Shown: in pieces, positions 11,599-22,394 of the stretch
Position numbering within the stretch: the first letter of the stretch is position 1
How the letters are laid out: each line of letters begins with the position of its first letter
Origin: Ailurus styani
Taxonomy: Eukaryota > Chordata > Mammalia > Carnivora > Ailuridae
Direction of reading: 5' to 3'
Assembly (NCBI GenBank): GCA_002007465.1
Contig: LNAC01000164.1
Location: forward strand, 2,487,406 to 2,551,405
DNA: 64,000 nucleotides
Position numbers and translations under genes: made by a program
The notes under the pieces: generated by a model
The model's database searches: none
What the model was told of the DNA's origin: nothing
The model's input: only the letters and a program-made list of their open reading frames with translations

Positions 11599-11610
11599 AA
11601 AAAAAATGAG

Positions 11611-12387
11611 CCCAGTCTCCCAGTTGGTGGGAAATGGGGTTCCTCAAATAATATTCACCAATCATATGCATAGAGAGATGGGTTATAACCATATTGATCA
11701 GTATAAGTTGCTCTATACGTACAACTTAGGACAGTCAAATCACTCCCTTCTGGGGTAAAGGAAAGACAGTAAAAAATGAAGTTATAGAGAAAAGACTGAA
11801 ATGAGATGTAACAAAAGACTTCTAGCCATGAGGGCCGAAAGTGTGAGTGGATGCCAGAGAGAGCTGCATCCTTTTCTGTTAGTATGTAGATTGGGTTGGG
11901 GCAGGCCTCCCTGGAGGTCAAGAATAAACCCGCCCACCTCCTTCTCTTCCGCTTAGCATAGGGAGTCTTGGAGGGAGAAACCACAGCTCCTTTCCCCTTT
12001 CCTCGCCAGGCGTGCTAGAGGGTGATGAACGCTGCCAGGAAGGCTATTGCTCATGAGGAAAAGGAAAAATGGCAGGTGCCATTTCAGGCACTTAATAAGT
12101 ACACTAAATTGAGAAGCTGCTGATTTGGTTTAACTGATTCTTCCCTGATAAAGAAGAAATCTCTTCAGTCAGAGGTTTCTTGAAGCTGAAAAGGAAACCT
12201 GAGCTCCAACTGTGGAAACTGGCAGAGGCAATGCTCAAAGGAATAAGCTGGGCTCCGTGGGCAGCACCAGGATTCTGGGATTCCTCCCCCACCCTCATGC
12301 CCTGGGAAATTTCAGGTTGCCTTTGTTCTGCAGAGTTCTTTTCAACAGTGACAAGTTTGGTTGTCCTTTTCTCCCTTCACCACCATT
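11611..12387. other. Unique sequence, no feature seen
   Basis: Nothing recognised apart from short chance open frames on both strands. Confidence 0.4.
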
Positions 12388-12467
12388 TTCTTTCTTCTTC
12401 CTTTTCCTTGTTCTTCCTTTCCCTCCCTCCCTTTTCTTTTTCTTCTCCTTCTCCTCCTTCCTTCTAA
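12388..12467. repeat. Pyrimidine-rich low-complexity tract
   Basis: About 80 bp of nearly pure C/T with mixed ttcc, tttct and ccct units. Confidence 0.85.
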
Positions 12468-12859
12468 TCTCCATTTCAGCTGTTGACTCTCATTGTCCAC
12501 CCCACCAGGATTTCTGTTTCAGGAACTTTAGAATTCCTTCTTGATCTAAAGTAGCAATACAGTCCTGACAATCCCAGGCACTGCTCTGTGTGTATTTGTA
12601 AAGATCAAGACCAAGTTTAGTCAGCTACTTTAGGAAAAGAGCTTTCCTGTGGGATTTTCAGAGCCTTCCATATGCTAGTGGTTGTGAATGTCCAAGACGA
12701 GTCACTGAAATACTGAAACCCAAATTTCCCAGACCTCTTTGACCTTTTTATCTCCCCCAGCCCCAAAGAGTATATACTGAGACACATGACATGGCCTTTG
12801 GAAAACATTTCAGAAACATATATGTTAGATTTAAAAGAATACTGTTAACATTCATTATT

Positions 12860-13245
12860 TGATTTCTATACCTACACTTTAGGTAGGACAGGGAGGGTAT
12901 AATAATCTCACTTTTTTTTTTTAAAGATTTTATTTATTTATTTGACACAGAGAGAGAGATCAGATCACAAGTAGGCAGAGAGACAGGCTGAGAGAGAGGA
13001 GGAAGCTGGCTCCCTGCTGAGCAAGGAGCCCGATGTGGGCCTCCATCCCAGGACCCTGAGATCATGACCTGAGCTGAAGGCAGAGGCTTTAACCCACTGA
13101 GCCACCCAGGCGCCCAATAATAATCTCACTTTACAGATCAGTAAAACTGAGGATCAGAGAGTGATACATGCCTCTCTTATAGTAACGTAGCTAGCCAGTA
13201 AACAACAAAGCTAGGTCTTGTTATTTATGGCTCTAGGCTCTCTGC
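12860..13245 (-). repeat. MIR, split by a SINE
   Basis: Antisense MIR: the 5' part ends 'gggtataataatctcact', and after the SINE it resumes 'aatctcactttacagatcag', 'aaaactgaggatcagagag' and 'gtagctagccagtaaac'. Confidence 0.75.
12915..13115 (-). mobile_element. SINEC: Can-SINE, antisense, in MIR
   Basis: Complete antisense copy. Target duplication (ata)ataatctcactt occurs before 12914 and from 13117. Confidence 0.95.
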
Positions 13246-13364
13246 ACTGCCTTACACTGCATTTAAATATAATATACATGTGCCATCATAACTTGGTATG
13301 TGATACATGGCATGGCATCTAGGAGATATACATGCTATAAATGATGAATTATGACATTTTCCCC

Positions 13365-13515
13365 CATTCAACTGAATATGTATTGCACACCTGTAATGTG
13401 CATCACTAATCACTAGTCCAGGTGCTAGGGCTAGAGCAGTAACCAAAATAGACAAAAACACAAATTATTGCTTTCATGGAGCTTACATACAAGGGGAGAG
13501 ACAGAAATTATAAGA
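13365..13515 (-). repeat. L2 fragment
   Basis: Antisense L2: 'ccattcaactgaatatgtat', 'aggtgctagggctagagcag', 'tcatggagcttacatacaag'. Its end provided the target of two SINEs. Confidence 0.75.
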
Positions 13516-13517
13516 TA

Positions 13518-13695
13518 GGTCTCAGTCGGTTAAGTGTCTGCCTTCAGCTCAGGTCATGATCTCAGGTCCTAGGGTGGACCCCCACATGGGGCTCCCTGCT
13601 CAGCAGGGACTCTGCTTCTCCCTCTCCCTCTGCCACTCCCCGTGCTTGTGCTCTCTCTCTCTCTCTCAAATAAATAAATAAAATCTTTTAAAAAA
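13518..13695 (+). mobile_element. SINEC: Can-SINE, sense, head-truncated
   Basis: Sense copy beginning within the head at 'ggtctcagtcggttaagtg'. The flanking site agaaattataagata (about 13503) recurs as agaaactataagag after the tail. Confidence 0.9.
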
Positions 13696-13707
13696 GAAAC
13701 TATAAGA

Positions 13708-13901
13708 GGGACACCTGGGTGGCTCAGTCGTTAAGTGGCTGCCTTCAGCTCAGGTCGTGATCCTAGGGTCCTGGGATCGAGGCCTGCATCGGGCTCCCTG
13801 CTCAGTGGGAAGCCAGCTTCTCCCTCTCCCACTCCCCCTGCTTGTGTTCTGTCTCTCGCTGTCTATCTCCGTCAAATAAATAAATAAGAATCTCAAAAAA
13901 A
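13708..13901 (+). mobile_element. SINEC: Can-SINE, sense, tandem with previous
   Basis: Full sense copy starting gggacacctgggtggctcag directly after the site copy of the previous SINE. A third site copy, agaaagtataaga, follows at 13902-13914. Confidence 0.92.
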
Positions 13902-14199
13902 AGAAAGTATAAGATATATATGTAAAATATATTTTATTATATATGTTATATAATTATAAAAGCTAAGGATAAAAATTGGGAAAAGAATAGGTACGTGTGG
14001 GAGCTGCAGTTCAGGTGCACAGAGGGTCAAGGAAAGCTACATTGAAAAGGCTGCATGGGAATACAGACCTCAAGGAGATAGGGAAGTGACCGACCATGCA
14101 GAGATTTAGGGGTACCTGGGTGGGGGCTCCAGCAGAGAGAAAAGCAAATTCAATGGGCTGGAGTGAAGCACCAGAGAGACTTGGGTGAGGTTGAGCGGG

Positions 14200-14460
14200 N
14201 NNNNNNNNNNNNNNNNNNNNNNNNNNNNNNNNNNNNNNNNNNNNNNNNNNNNNNNNNNNNNNNNNNNNNNNNNNNNNNNNNNNNNNNNNNNNNNNNNNNN
14301 NNNNNNNNNNNNNNNNNNNNNNNNNNNNNNNNNNNNNNNNNNNNNNNNNNNNNNNNNNNNNNNNNNNNNNNNNNNNNNNNNNNNNNNNNNNNNNNNNNNN
14401 NNNNNNNNNNNNNNNNNNNNNNNNNNNNNNNNNNNNNNNNNNNNNNNNNNNNNNNNNNNN
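14200..14460. other. Assembly gap (261 N)
   Basis: Run of N. The left edge is gagcggg and the right edge ggggg, so the missing DNA is probably G-rich. Confidence 0.99.
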
Positions 14461-14579
14461 GGGGGTAGAAGGAGATGAATTTAAGAGAGGGTAGGATCCA
14501 CATATTAGATCTTATAAGGAAATGAAGTGATAGAATGCAGATGATATGCGATGAAATCATCATAATAATACCATATGAC

Positions 14580-15075
14580 AGATTTATTATGTGGCTACAT
14601 AAAGAATTACCCCAAACTTCAAACATTTATCTCAGTTTCTGAAAGTAAGGAAATGGGAGTAATTCAGCCAACCTGGCTCAGGGTCACTCTTGAGTTTGCA
14701 GGCAGGCTTCCTGCCAGGCCTGGAGTCATCTGAAGGCTTCCTAAGAGGATCTGCTTGAGTCTCACTCATGTGGCTGTTGACAGAAGACGTTGGTTTCTTA
14801 CCACAGGAGCCTCTTCACAGGGCTGCTTGCAACATGGCAACTGGCTTCCTTCAGAGTAAGTGATGAGAGGCAGAGGCAGAGAGACAGAGGGAGGGAGAGA
14901 GGGACATGAAGAAGGGAGCCACAGAGTCTTTTATAATCTAATCTTGGAAATCACACATCATTACTTCTGTCATATTCTATTGGCCACCCAGCTTAACCCT
15001 TGTACTTTGTGGGAGGGGGACTAAAAGTGGGTGACTTTCTGGAGATGGGAACCATTGGGGATCACCTCAGAGGTT
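14580..15075 (-). mobile_element. MLT1-like LTR relic
   Basis: Antisense LTR of the old ERVL-MaLR type: 'aagaattaccccaaacttca', 'atttatctcagtttctgaaa', 'ggctgcttgcaacatggcaa', 'catattctattggccaccc'. It is non-coding, has no retroviral genes attached, and is diverged. Family name is from memory. Confidence 0.65.
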
Positions 15076-15557
15076 GGCCCCCTCAGCTTTTTTTTGCAGG
15101 AAATTTCCTCAAGCTAACCCTTAGTTGAACAAATATCAAAAATAGGTGCCTGGCATTAGTGTGGCCCCATAACAATGGAGATCACAGGCCTATGTGGGTT
15201 GAGGCCTGAAAAGGGACAACACATCAGGAACATCAGAAACCCGCTGACGGTCTGAAGATCTTATTTCAATTCAACATGAGCATGCTTATTTCTTCAAAGC
15301 CCCGCTTTCTCTAGGCCTGGGTTCATTATTTCATTTACCCAATTAATATAACTTGTAATAATCTTACTTAAACCTGCAAAGAAACAAAAAAATGTTTTGA
15401 GGAGAGGTGTGGAACTTCAAAGGCAGGCTGGGACCCCTCTGGGCAATTTAATCTGGAGACAACACTGCACTTTGATGAAGGGCAGAGCCAACCTACCCAT
15501 CCCTCCAGAACCCTGAGGTACCTTCCTGTAAAAGAGAGGCATCCTCCCTTGTCTATG

Positions 15558-15744
15558 GAGAATGACGACAAGGAACAGAGCATTTGCTCTGTCCCTGATG
15601 TCCAGTACTGTGTATGTCCACAGACGAAGACATGGCTCTTCTGAGACCCAGGTGGGCCCCCTTCCCAACTCCTGCCCTGATGGGCCACGGCTGTGCAGCC
15701 AGAGTCAGCCAGTTTCCTAAATTGAGCAGCAGATGGCATCACAG
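15558..15744. repeat. First copy of 187-bp duplication at an N join
   Basis: This stretch is repeated, as read without a difference, at 15748-15934, with one N at 15745 and two bases between. Exact identity plus the N points to two overlapping contig ends that were not merged. Confidence 0.9.
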
Positions 15745-15747
15745 NTA

Positions 15748-15934
15748 GAGAATGACGACAAGGAACAGAGCATTTGCTCTGTCCCTGATGTCCAGTACTG
15801 TGTATGTCCACAGACGAAGACATGGCTCTTCTGAGACCCAGGTGGGCCCCCTTCCCAACTCCTGCCCTGATGGGCCACGGCTGTGCAGCCAGAGTCAGCC
15901 AGTTTCCTAAATTGAGCAGCAGATGGCATCACAG
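15748..15934. repeat. Second copy of 187-bp duplication
   Basis: Same sequence as 15558-15744. Only one copy probably exists in the animal. The reading frames at 15368-15986 on the minus strand are products of this duplication. Confidence 0.9.
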
Positions 15935-16890
15935 CCTCAGGAGCGAGCCACTGAGGCTGCTGGCAAGAGCAGGGCACGATTAGCAACTCAGGCTCATGCT
16001 TGGCATCTGAGGGCTCCTGGGGGTGGGGGCTGCTTCCCCGGCTCCCAGCTCAGAGGAGTTTCTGTGCTGTGCCTGCAGATTGGGATATTGTCAGGCCGGT
16101 ATCTCAGAGAACAGAGGCTGGAGCCCCCAGTTAGGAAACAGATGGTGAACACAGGGTCTTTTCTGTGATCTTTTCTGAAAAGATGAAAATCAGGGACTGC
16201 TGTTCCCAGAGCAATTGCGTTTTTCCATCACTGCCTGTCCCTACTCATGAGGGTCGCGTGGAATACATCCTGGCTTGGGGGCTGGCAGGTCCCTGGCAGA
16301 AGCCTCCTGGGCCAGATGGGGCCAGAGATAATTTGAAGGATCATCTAGGAAATCCCAAGGGGTCAAAATTGAATCCCCCGCCCGCCAGTGACCCAAGTGA
16401 GAGGGGCAGGGCTCCGTCCTTCGGGTCTTCTGTCTCTGCCTTTGTCTCCTTCCCTGTCCGTATGTTTCTGACTCCTCTTCTTCCTACTCCGTGTTCCACT
16501 TTTCCTCTCTTTCCTTTCTCCTCAGCCATTCCTATCCATTTATGTCTTTCCCTCTGTGGATCTCTTTCTTTCTCAGTTCCAGGGCAGAGAAAAAAGCCAG
16601 TTGCCAAACTTGCTGGATGAAGTGGTTTTAGGCACAGGGCTACAACGTCATTGTCCACTTTCCTCCCTCCCTCCCACTTCCTGCTGTTGCTGCTGGACGG
16701 CTAGTCCCATGGAGACCTGGACAAAGGGAGGTCCAGAGGTTTCCAGAGGCTGTGCTCCTTGCTTTCTAGTTGTAGACAGGAAAGCCCTCAGGGGCTTCCC
16801 AGTAGAACCTCCTGGTCACAAGACACCCATATATGCCAATAGAATGTGAGCATGAGGGCAGCGTGTCAGCTACCTTGTTTATGGCTGCAT
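15935..16890. other. Unique, moderately GC-rich sequence
   Basis: No interspersed repeat recognised. A pyrimidine tract with AG ends (near 16525 and 16577) resembles splice acceptors, but no coding exon follows. Two overlapping open frames on opposite strands near 16165-16660 lack recognisable domains. Confidence 0.4.
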
Positions 16891-16894
16891 CCAA

Positions 16895-17090
16895 AGCATA
16901 TAGTATATACTATTATTATTAATTATTTATATATTGAATAGTAATTCATAATTCAATTTATATATTGAATAATTCAATTCAGTAATTCAATTTATATTCA
17001 ATTCTATTGATATATATTCAATTCAATAATTCAATTTATATATTGAATAATAAATATACTATTTATTATTCAATAAAATTCTGTTAAAAA
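16895..17090. repeat. AT-rich tandem/inverted repeat
   Basis: Built from repeated 'ttcaatttatatattgaata' units and the shorter 'ttcaattcaataa', with many self-complementary words (ttcaat/attgaa). Likely a cruciform-prone AT minisatellite. Confidence 0.85.
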
Positions 17091-17309
17091 TAATAAGAAC
17101 AAATAGAAGAAGATGGATGGAAGGTGAATGCTGACCTCTGCATTAGGCACTGGAGTACATTCAAGGTGCAATTCCCATCCATCAGGAGAGAGGAACACGC
17201 GGGGAAGCAATCACCCATAATCCAGAAGAGTAACCATGAGGTGGCAGTGGTAGAAATGACAGTGGGTACCTAAGTCCACATTGTAAAGACAGTGAAGGCT
17301 TTGTTCACT

Positions 17310-18075
17310 CCCCAATTCAACAGTTGTTCATAGAGAGCCTACCAGTACTAGATTCTGGGAAAAAGGTAGGCTCCTGGTTGTTGTGGGAAACATATGAGCA
17401 AACAGATAGGTAATAACAGACCAGATAGATGCTGTCCTAGGGGAAATCATGAGCAGTGGGGGCAGAAAGCAGAGGCATCTCACTTCATTATTGGGGGGGT
17501 TCTGGAAGGCTCTGTGGTGAAGTGAGTCCAAGCTGCGACCTGCCTGAAAGGTTAGTAGAAGTCAGCCAGGGGAGAAGGAGGGAAAGAAAGTTCCAGCCAA
17601 GGGAACATTATATAGCCAAGAGAGAACAGGCAGTTTTCAAGGAACTGAGCAAAAGTGTCAGGAAATCTGGCTTGAGTACCAGTAGGGGGGTGGGCAGGGC
17701 TGGAAGACACGAAGCAAGAGAAGTGGGTGGGAGCGGGGTGGAAGAAGCCCCAAACCAGGTTGAGTTCTGAGTTTACCTTGAGGGCATGGGAAACCATTTG
17801 AAAGTTTTAAGAAGGGAAGTGATAAGATCAAGTTTGGATTTTAGAGAGGTTACTCTGGGCACAGTGTGGGCACTGGGTGGCGTAGGGCCAGGGAGGCATC
17901 CTAAAGACCAGTGAGGGAACAGTCCAGACAAGAAATGATAACCTGAGTGATGATGACATCCCTGGGGCTGGAGATCGTGTTTGAGCCAAGCCTAAGGATA
18001 ACTGGGACTTTCCCTGAAGAAAAACTTGGGGTGGAAAGGATGCTGGCATTCCTGAGAGAGAAAATTCACATGCAG
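17310..18075 (-). repeat. L2, long antisense fragment
   Basis: Follows the antisense L2 3' region: 'ggttctggaaggctctgtgg', 'gcagttttcaaggaactgag', 'ggcatgggaaaccatttgaa', 'aagtgataagatcaagtttg', 'gaggttactctgggcacagt'. No frame is intact. Confidence 0.75.
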
Positions 18076-18689
18076 AGATTTTAAGAATTTGGCATGTTTG
18101 GGGAAGCACATGCAGTTATATATTTGCTGTGAAAAGGCGCAGAGGTAGGTAGTAGGAGCTGAAGTAGAGAGGAGCTAACATTTGCTGAAGAGCCTTGGAA
18201 GCCCAGAGTCAGGCCAGACCCTTTTGTTAGAGGCAGGGAGGACAGGGTGGGTAGTTAGAGGTGGGGAGGACTGGGGGGGGGGTAGGTAGAGCCATCCTGT
18301 TTGGACACCTGAATTTTCTGCAGAGGTTCCAGAGGGTCCTGGTCTATCCATTCATTTTCAGAACAAATGTATCACCCAGAACCTGAAAGACAAGGGCAAA
18401 CTGTACATAAGGAGGTGAAGGAGGGTATGGGAATTGGAGTAAGCAAGTGGATCAAGATAGGGCATGGGGAGAATGGGGGACACTTCCTGCCAAGCAGAGA
18501 GAGAAGCAAGGCTGGATGAGTTAGGTCCCATCAGAGCCTGGAAATACCAGTTCGAGAATAATCTGGTTCAGCACTCGCTCCTCTGAGTTCTACCTCCTGA
18601 CCTCAAAGACCTCCTTAGAGGCATCTCCCCCAAAGAAGACATTTCCCCCAAAGAAGAGATTTGCAAAAAGTTACAGAGCAGGGACCAAT

Positions 18690-18885
18690 TAGTGTAATGA
18701 TTAAGAAACTGGGCTCTGCTTCTTTCTTAGTTTCCAACAGGGCAAATCACTCACTGGAGTCATTTTCCTTACCTGAAGTGAGGACAATAACACCTACCTC
18801 ATCAGTGCTGAAAGGTAGAAGTGAGATAATGTGAACAGGAAACTTACACAGTGAAGGTTCTCAATAAATCTTTGGTGTGATTAAG
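18690..18885 (+). repeat. MIR
   Basis: Sense MIR: 'gtgtaatgattaagaaactg', 'agggcaaatcactcactgga', 'gacaataacacctacctcat', 'aaggttctcaataaatcttt'. Confidence 0.8.
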
Positions 18886-18964
18886 ATTCTGGTAGGAGAC
18901 AAATGGGATGGGGTGGGGGGCGCAGAGAGAGATATCAAGGGATGTAAGTAAGGAGGGCTGAGCG

Positions 18965-19180
18965 GAAGGGGAGTGAGTTCCAATCTGTGCAGAATTCTTC
19001 AGTGGCTTCCATGGCCTATGGGACTAAATCCTCCACCAAGGCCGATTCCTGCCTACTTGTCCTGCCTCATCTCCCGTGGTTCCCAACCTCACTTTATAGA
19101 CTGAACAGAATCCTACTACCTGGGATTCCCAGAACAGAGCAAGTTCTTCAAGCCTTTCCATGAACTGCTGTGGAGAGAAA
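18965..19180 (+). repeat. L2 fragment
   Basis: 'cttcagtggcttccatggcc', 'gggactaaatcctccaccaa' and 'caagcctttccatgaactgc' match sense L2. Confidence 0.55.
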
Positions 19181-19935
19181 AAAAAAATTGCCCCTCAAAC
19201 CTGTCTTCATACCAAATATTAGGAAGTATGAGCTACCTGGAGCAGATGTGGGGGAGGGACCCAGGATGTGGGGAAGGGATGGAGGGCTAAGGGAGGGAAG
19301 AGCAGGGGAAAGTTAATATGGCTCAAATAAATGGCATTTGACCTTGTACTTAGGTGAGGCAGAGGGGCAGGCAGGTCCATGTGCATGCTTCTGCTGGTGG
19401 TGAAGCCAAGACTGGAGGAGAGGAGAGAAAGGGCAGAGGCTTAAGGGTGTCTCAGCATATGCCTGGTCTTCCACCTCCTCCCCTGTTTTCTCTTTCCTTC
19501 CTTCCTTTAGGGTCTTAATTCTCTAGGAGGGAATTGCAAGCCTAAGAGTATTGACCTAGGAGGGACTTACTCCTGTTAGGAGCTAAGACCCCAGGATACA
19601 AAGATCCAGTTATAATTCATTGTGGGAAATGTGTTATGAAGACTTGTGCTAAGGCCTATGGGAGCCTGTGGACTTTGCAGAGGCAGGGAGCTGGGCCTTG
19701 GCAAAGGACTAGATTATTAGATGGAAAAGGGTTTCTGGGAGGTGAGAACAGCATGAAGGTGGGCAGATTCTGCCTGACCCCTGTGAGGATGAAACATATT
19801 CTTCACTCCTCCTTTCCTCCAGCTCCAGAATTGAGCTCCTGCACCTCCTCCTAGGCCACCTTTAGAATCATCAACTGTTAAACATGAACTGGTAATCATC
19901 AACCTGAAAGAAATCTTGATGATCTTGCCAGTCAT
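19181..19935. other. Mostly unique sequence with G-rich tract
   Basis: A G-rich strip at about 19249-19312 has many ggg/gggg runs and could fold as a G-quadruplex. Nothing else recognised. Confidence 0.45.
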
Positions 19936-19939
19936 CCCA

Positions 19940-20045
19940 GTCTTTTGAATTTTATATTTAGGGAAACAGAGACCCAGAGGGAGGAAGAAACTTGTATGAG
20001 GTCTCTTAGTGGATGAAGAACTCAGTCAGATCTCAGAGTTTCTGA
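19940..20045 (-). repeat. MIR fragment
   Basis: 'agggaaacagagacccagag', 'gaaacttgtatgaggtctct' and 'gaactcagtcagatctcaga' match antisense MIR. Confidence 0.65.
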
Positions 20046-20204
20046 CTCATCTCTGCTTGCATTTCCTAGGTCTGCATTGCAACGTCAACCACTTTAGCTT
20101 CCATCCTCCAGGGGCTGGGTTTCGTTTTGCTTTGTTTTTTTTCTGGGTGAGGATAGAGAAGGGATTTTTACCTAACTCCCTGTGTTATCGAAAAATAATA
20201 ATTA

Positions 20205-20398
20205 CAACTATCCCTTATCAAACATTTACTATGTGTCAGGCACAATTCTAAGGTGTAAGGAACATACACTAAACATTCATGTGGCTCACATTCAAGTGTG
20301 GAGACAGAAGTTAAATAAACAAACATGCCATGTGGTGTCACCTGATGGGAGCTATGAAGAAAGTTGAGGTCAGAAAGGGGGGTGGAGTGTGACTACAA
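20205..20398 (-). repeat. L2, left part of a split copy
   Basis: Antisense L2 end ('atttactatgtgtcaggcac', 'ttaaataaacaaacatgcca'). The more internal part of the same element resumes at about 22684, so everything between was inserted later. Confidence 0.75.
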
Positions 20399-20399
20399 G

Positions 20400-20750
20400 G
20401 AGGCTATTTTAGATAGTTCACTCCAAAACTCAGAGGCCTAAAACAGTCATGAATTATCATCTCACAGTTTCTGAGGATCAGGAATTCAGAAGTGGCTCAG
20501 CTGGGTCATTCGGGCTCAAGGTCTTTCTTGATGTTGCAGTTAAAATATCAGACAGGTCTGCAGTTGCCTGAAAGCTTGACTGGGGCTGGAGGATTTTCTT
20601 CCAGGATGGGTCGCTCACATGGCTGTTGGCTAGACACCTCAGTTGCTCACCACGTAGAGTAGCCCTCCCCAGAGGGCTGTTTGAATATCCTCTGGCTGCA
20701 TGTGATGGTCTAAGGAAGAAAGCAAGGAGGAAGACACAATACCTTTTTTA
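20400..20750 (-). mobile_element. MLT1-like LTR, left part
   Basis: Antisense LTR: 'aaaactcagaggcctaaaac', 'tcatctcacagtttctgagg', 'ttgactggggctggaggatt', 'tcacatggctgttggctaga'. Continues at 22500-22683 after a 1.75-kb insertion. Non-coding. Confidence 0.7.
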
Positions 20751-21276
20751 AAAAAAAAACTGTTTATTTAGGATTATTTTATTATTTATAAAAATGATTT
20801 TATTTATTTATTTGACAGAGAGAAACACAGTGAGAGAGGGACACACAGCAGGGGGAGTGAGAGAGGGAGAAGCAGGCTTCCCACAGAGCAGGGAGCCTGA
20901 TGCGGGGCTTGATCGCAGGTCCCTGAGATCATGACCCAAGCCGAAGGCAGACGCTCAACAACTGAACCACCCAGGTGCCCCAGGAATAATTTTGGATATA
21001 CAGACAAGTTATAAAGATAGTACAAAGAGTTCCCTTAAGTACTTCACTCAAGTTCTTCTAATATCAATATCTTGTATAACCATGATGCATTTCTCAAAGT
21101 CAAGAGATTAACATTTGTACACTACTATTAACTAAACCACAGACTTCATTCAGATTTCCCCAGTTTTTCCATTAATGTCTTTTCTCTTCCAGAATCCAGT
21201 CCAAGAGATCACATTGTGCTTAGTCATCATGTTTCCTTAGTCTCCTTTGATCAACAATAGTTTCCTACTCTTTTTT
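20750..21276. mobile_element. Old LINE-1-like fragment, left part
   Basis: 'atacagacaagttataaaga', 'acttcattcagatttcccca' and 'gtttccttagtctcctttga' belong to the same ancient L1-like segment seen at 33010-34060. It resumes at 22411 after the U6/L1 insertion. Confidence 0.65.
20782..20981 (-). mobile_element. SINEC: Can-SINE, antisense
   Basis: Antisense copy ending gaaccacccaggtgcccc. Diverged target duplication aggattatttt (20770) and aggaataattttt-like (20982). Confidence 0.92.
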
Positions 21277-21292
21277 TGTTTTTCATAATCTT

Positions 21293-22287
21293 TTTTTTTA
21301 GTTTGTTTGTTTTTTGTAATTCCAGTTAGTTAACATACAGTGTAATCTTAGTGTCAGGTATACATTACAGTGATTCAACAATTCCATACATCACCCAGTG
21401 CTCATCATGACAAGTGTACTCCTTCATCTCCCCATCATCTATTTCACCCATCCCCCACCCACCTCCCCGCGGGTGACCATTAGTTTGTTCTCTAGAATTA
21501 AAAGTCTGTTTTGGGGGCACCTGGGTGGCTCAGTTGGTTGGGCGACTGCCTTCAGCTCAGGTCATGATCCCGGAGTCCCAGGATCAAGTCCTGCATCGGG
21601 CTCCTGTTTCCACAGGAGTCCGCTTCTCCCTCTGACCTTCTCCTCTCTCATCCTCTCTCTCACTCTCTCTCTCAAATAAATAAATAAAATCTTTTTTAAA
21701 AAAAGAGTCTGTTTTTGGTTTGTGTGTATCTCTCTTTCCCCCCCCTTTGCTTGTTTGTTTCTAAATTCCACATTCGAATGAAATCATAATGGTATTTGTT
21801 TTTCTCTGATGGACTTATTTCACATAGCATTATCCTCTCCAGCTCCATCCCCATTGTTGCAAATGGCAAGATTTCATTCTTTTTTATGGTTGAGTAATAT
21901 TCCACTATATATATGTACCATGTCTTCTTTATCCCCTCATCAGATCTTGTACACTTGGTCTGCTTCCATAATTTCGGTACTATAAATAATGCTGCTATGA
22001 ATATAGGGGTACATGTATCCTTTGGAATTGGTGTTTTTGTTTTCTTTGGGTAAATACCCAGGCATGAAATTGCTGGATCCTAGGGTATTTCTGTTTTTAA
22101 ATTTTTGAGGAACCTCCACCCTGTTTTCCAGAGTGGCTGCACCAGTTTGCATTCCTAACTGAAAGAGGGTTCTCCTTTCTCCACATCCTCACCAACACCT
22201 GTTGTGTCTCGTGTTGTTGATTTTAGTCATTTTGACAGATGTGAAATGATATCTCATTGTAGTTTTGATTTGCATTTCCCTGATGGT
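21293..22287 (-). mobile_element. L1: 5'-truncated LINE-1 (body of chimera)
   Basis: Antisense carnivore-type L1: 3' UTR words 'aacatacagtgtaatcttag' and 'tcacccagtgctcatcatga', then the ORF2 C-terminal region read in reverse ('tagtcattttgacagatgtg', 'tttgatttgcatttccctga'). It starts in the last part of ORF2, about 0.8 kb of L1 once the SINE is removed. Frameshifted and non-functional. Confidence 0.92.
21514..21700 (+). mobile_element. SINEC: Can-SINE, sense, within the chimera
   Basis: Sense copy starting gggcacctgggtggctcag. Target duplication aaagtctgttttgg (about 21501) and aaagagtctgtttttgg (from 21702). Confidence 0.93.
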
Positions 22288-22337
22288 AAAAACATGGAAC
22301 TCTTCATGAATTTGCGTGTCCTCCTTGTGGAGGGGCC

Positions 22338-22373
<36 letters not shown>

Positions 22374-22394
22374 GTGTGCTGCTTAAGCAGGCAC
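22288..22394 (-). pseudogene. RNU6 (pseudogene): U6 snRNA retropseudogene, full length
   Basis: 107 bp, the length of mammalian U6, from the 5' gtgc end (22394) to the terminal T5 (22292-22288). The central region (ggggccatgctaatcttctc on the plus strand, 22332-22351, and the following cgttccaattttag) is unchanged from the U6 I know. By eye about 11 positions differ overall, several at former CpG sites, so it is a diverged copy. No U6-type upstream promoter (PSE, TATA at -25) is seen: upstream is the inserted-into LINE. It is therefore not an active snRNA gene. Confidence 0.93.

Noticed and set aside
14150..14626. Long frames across the N runs at 14.2 and 26.5 kb
   Set aside because: They consist mostly of N and are artefacts of gap translation.
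17235..17248. CTCF-like word ccatgaggtggcag
   Set aside because: Two mismatches at specified positions; retained only as a weak possibility.
22288..22394. Active U6 snRNA gene
   Set aside because: About 11 changes from U6, fused to L1, and no upstream U6 promoter elements; a retropseudogene.
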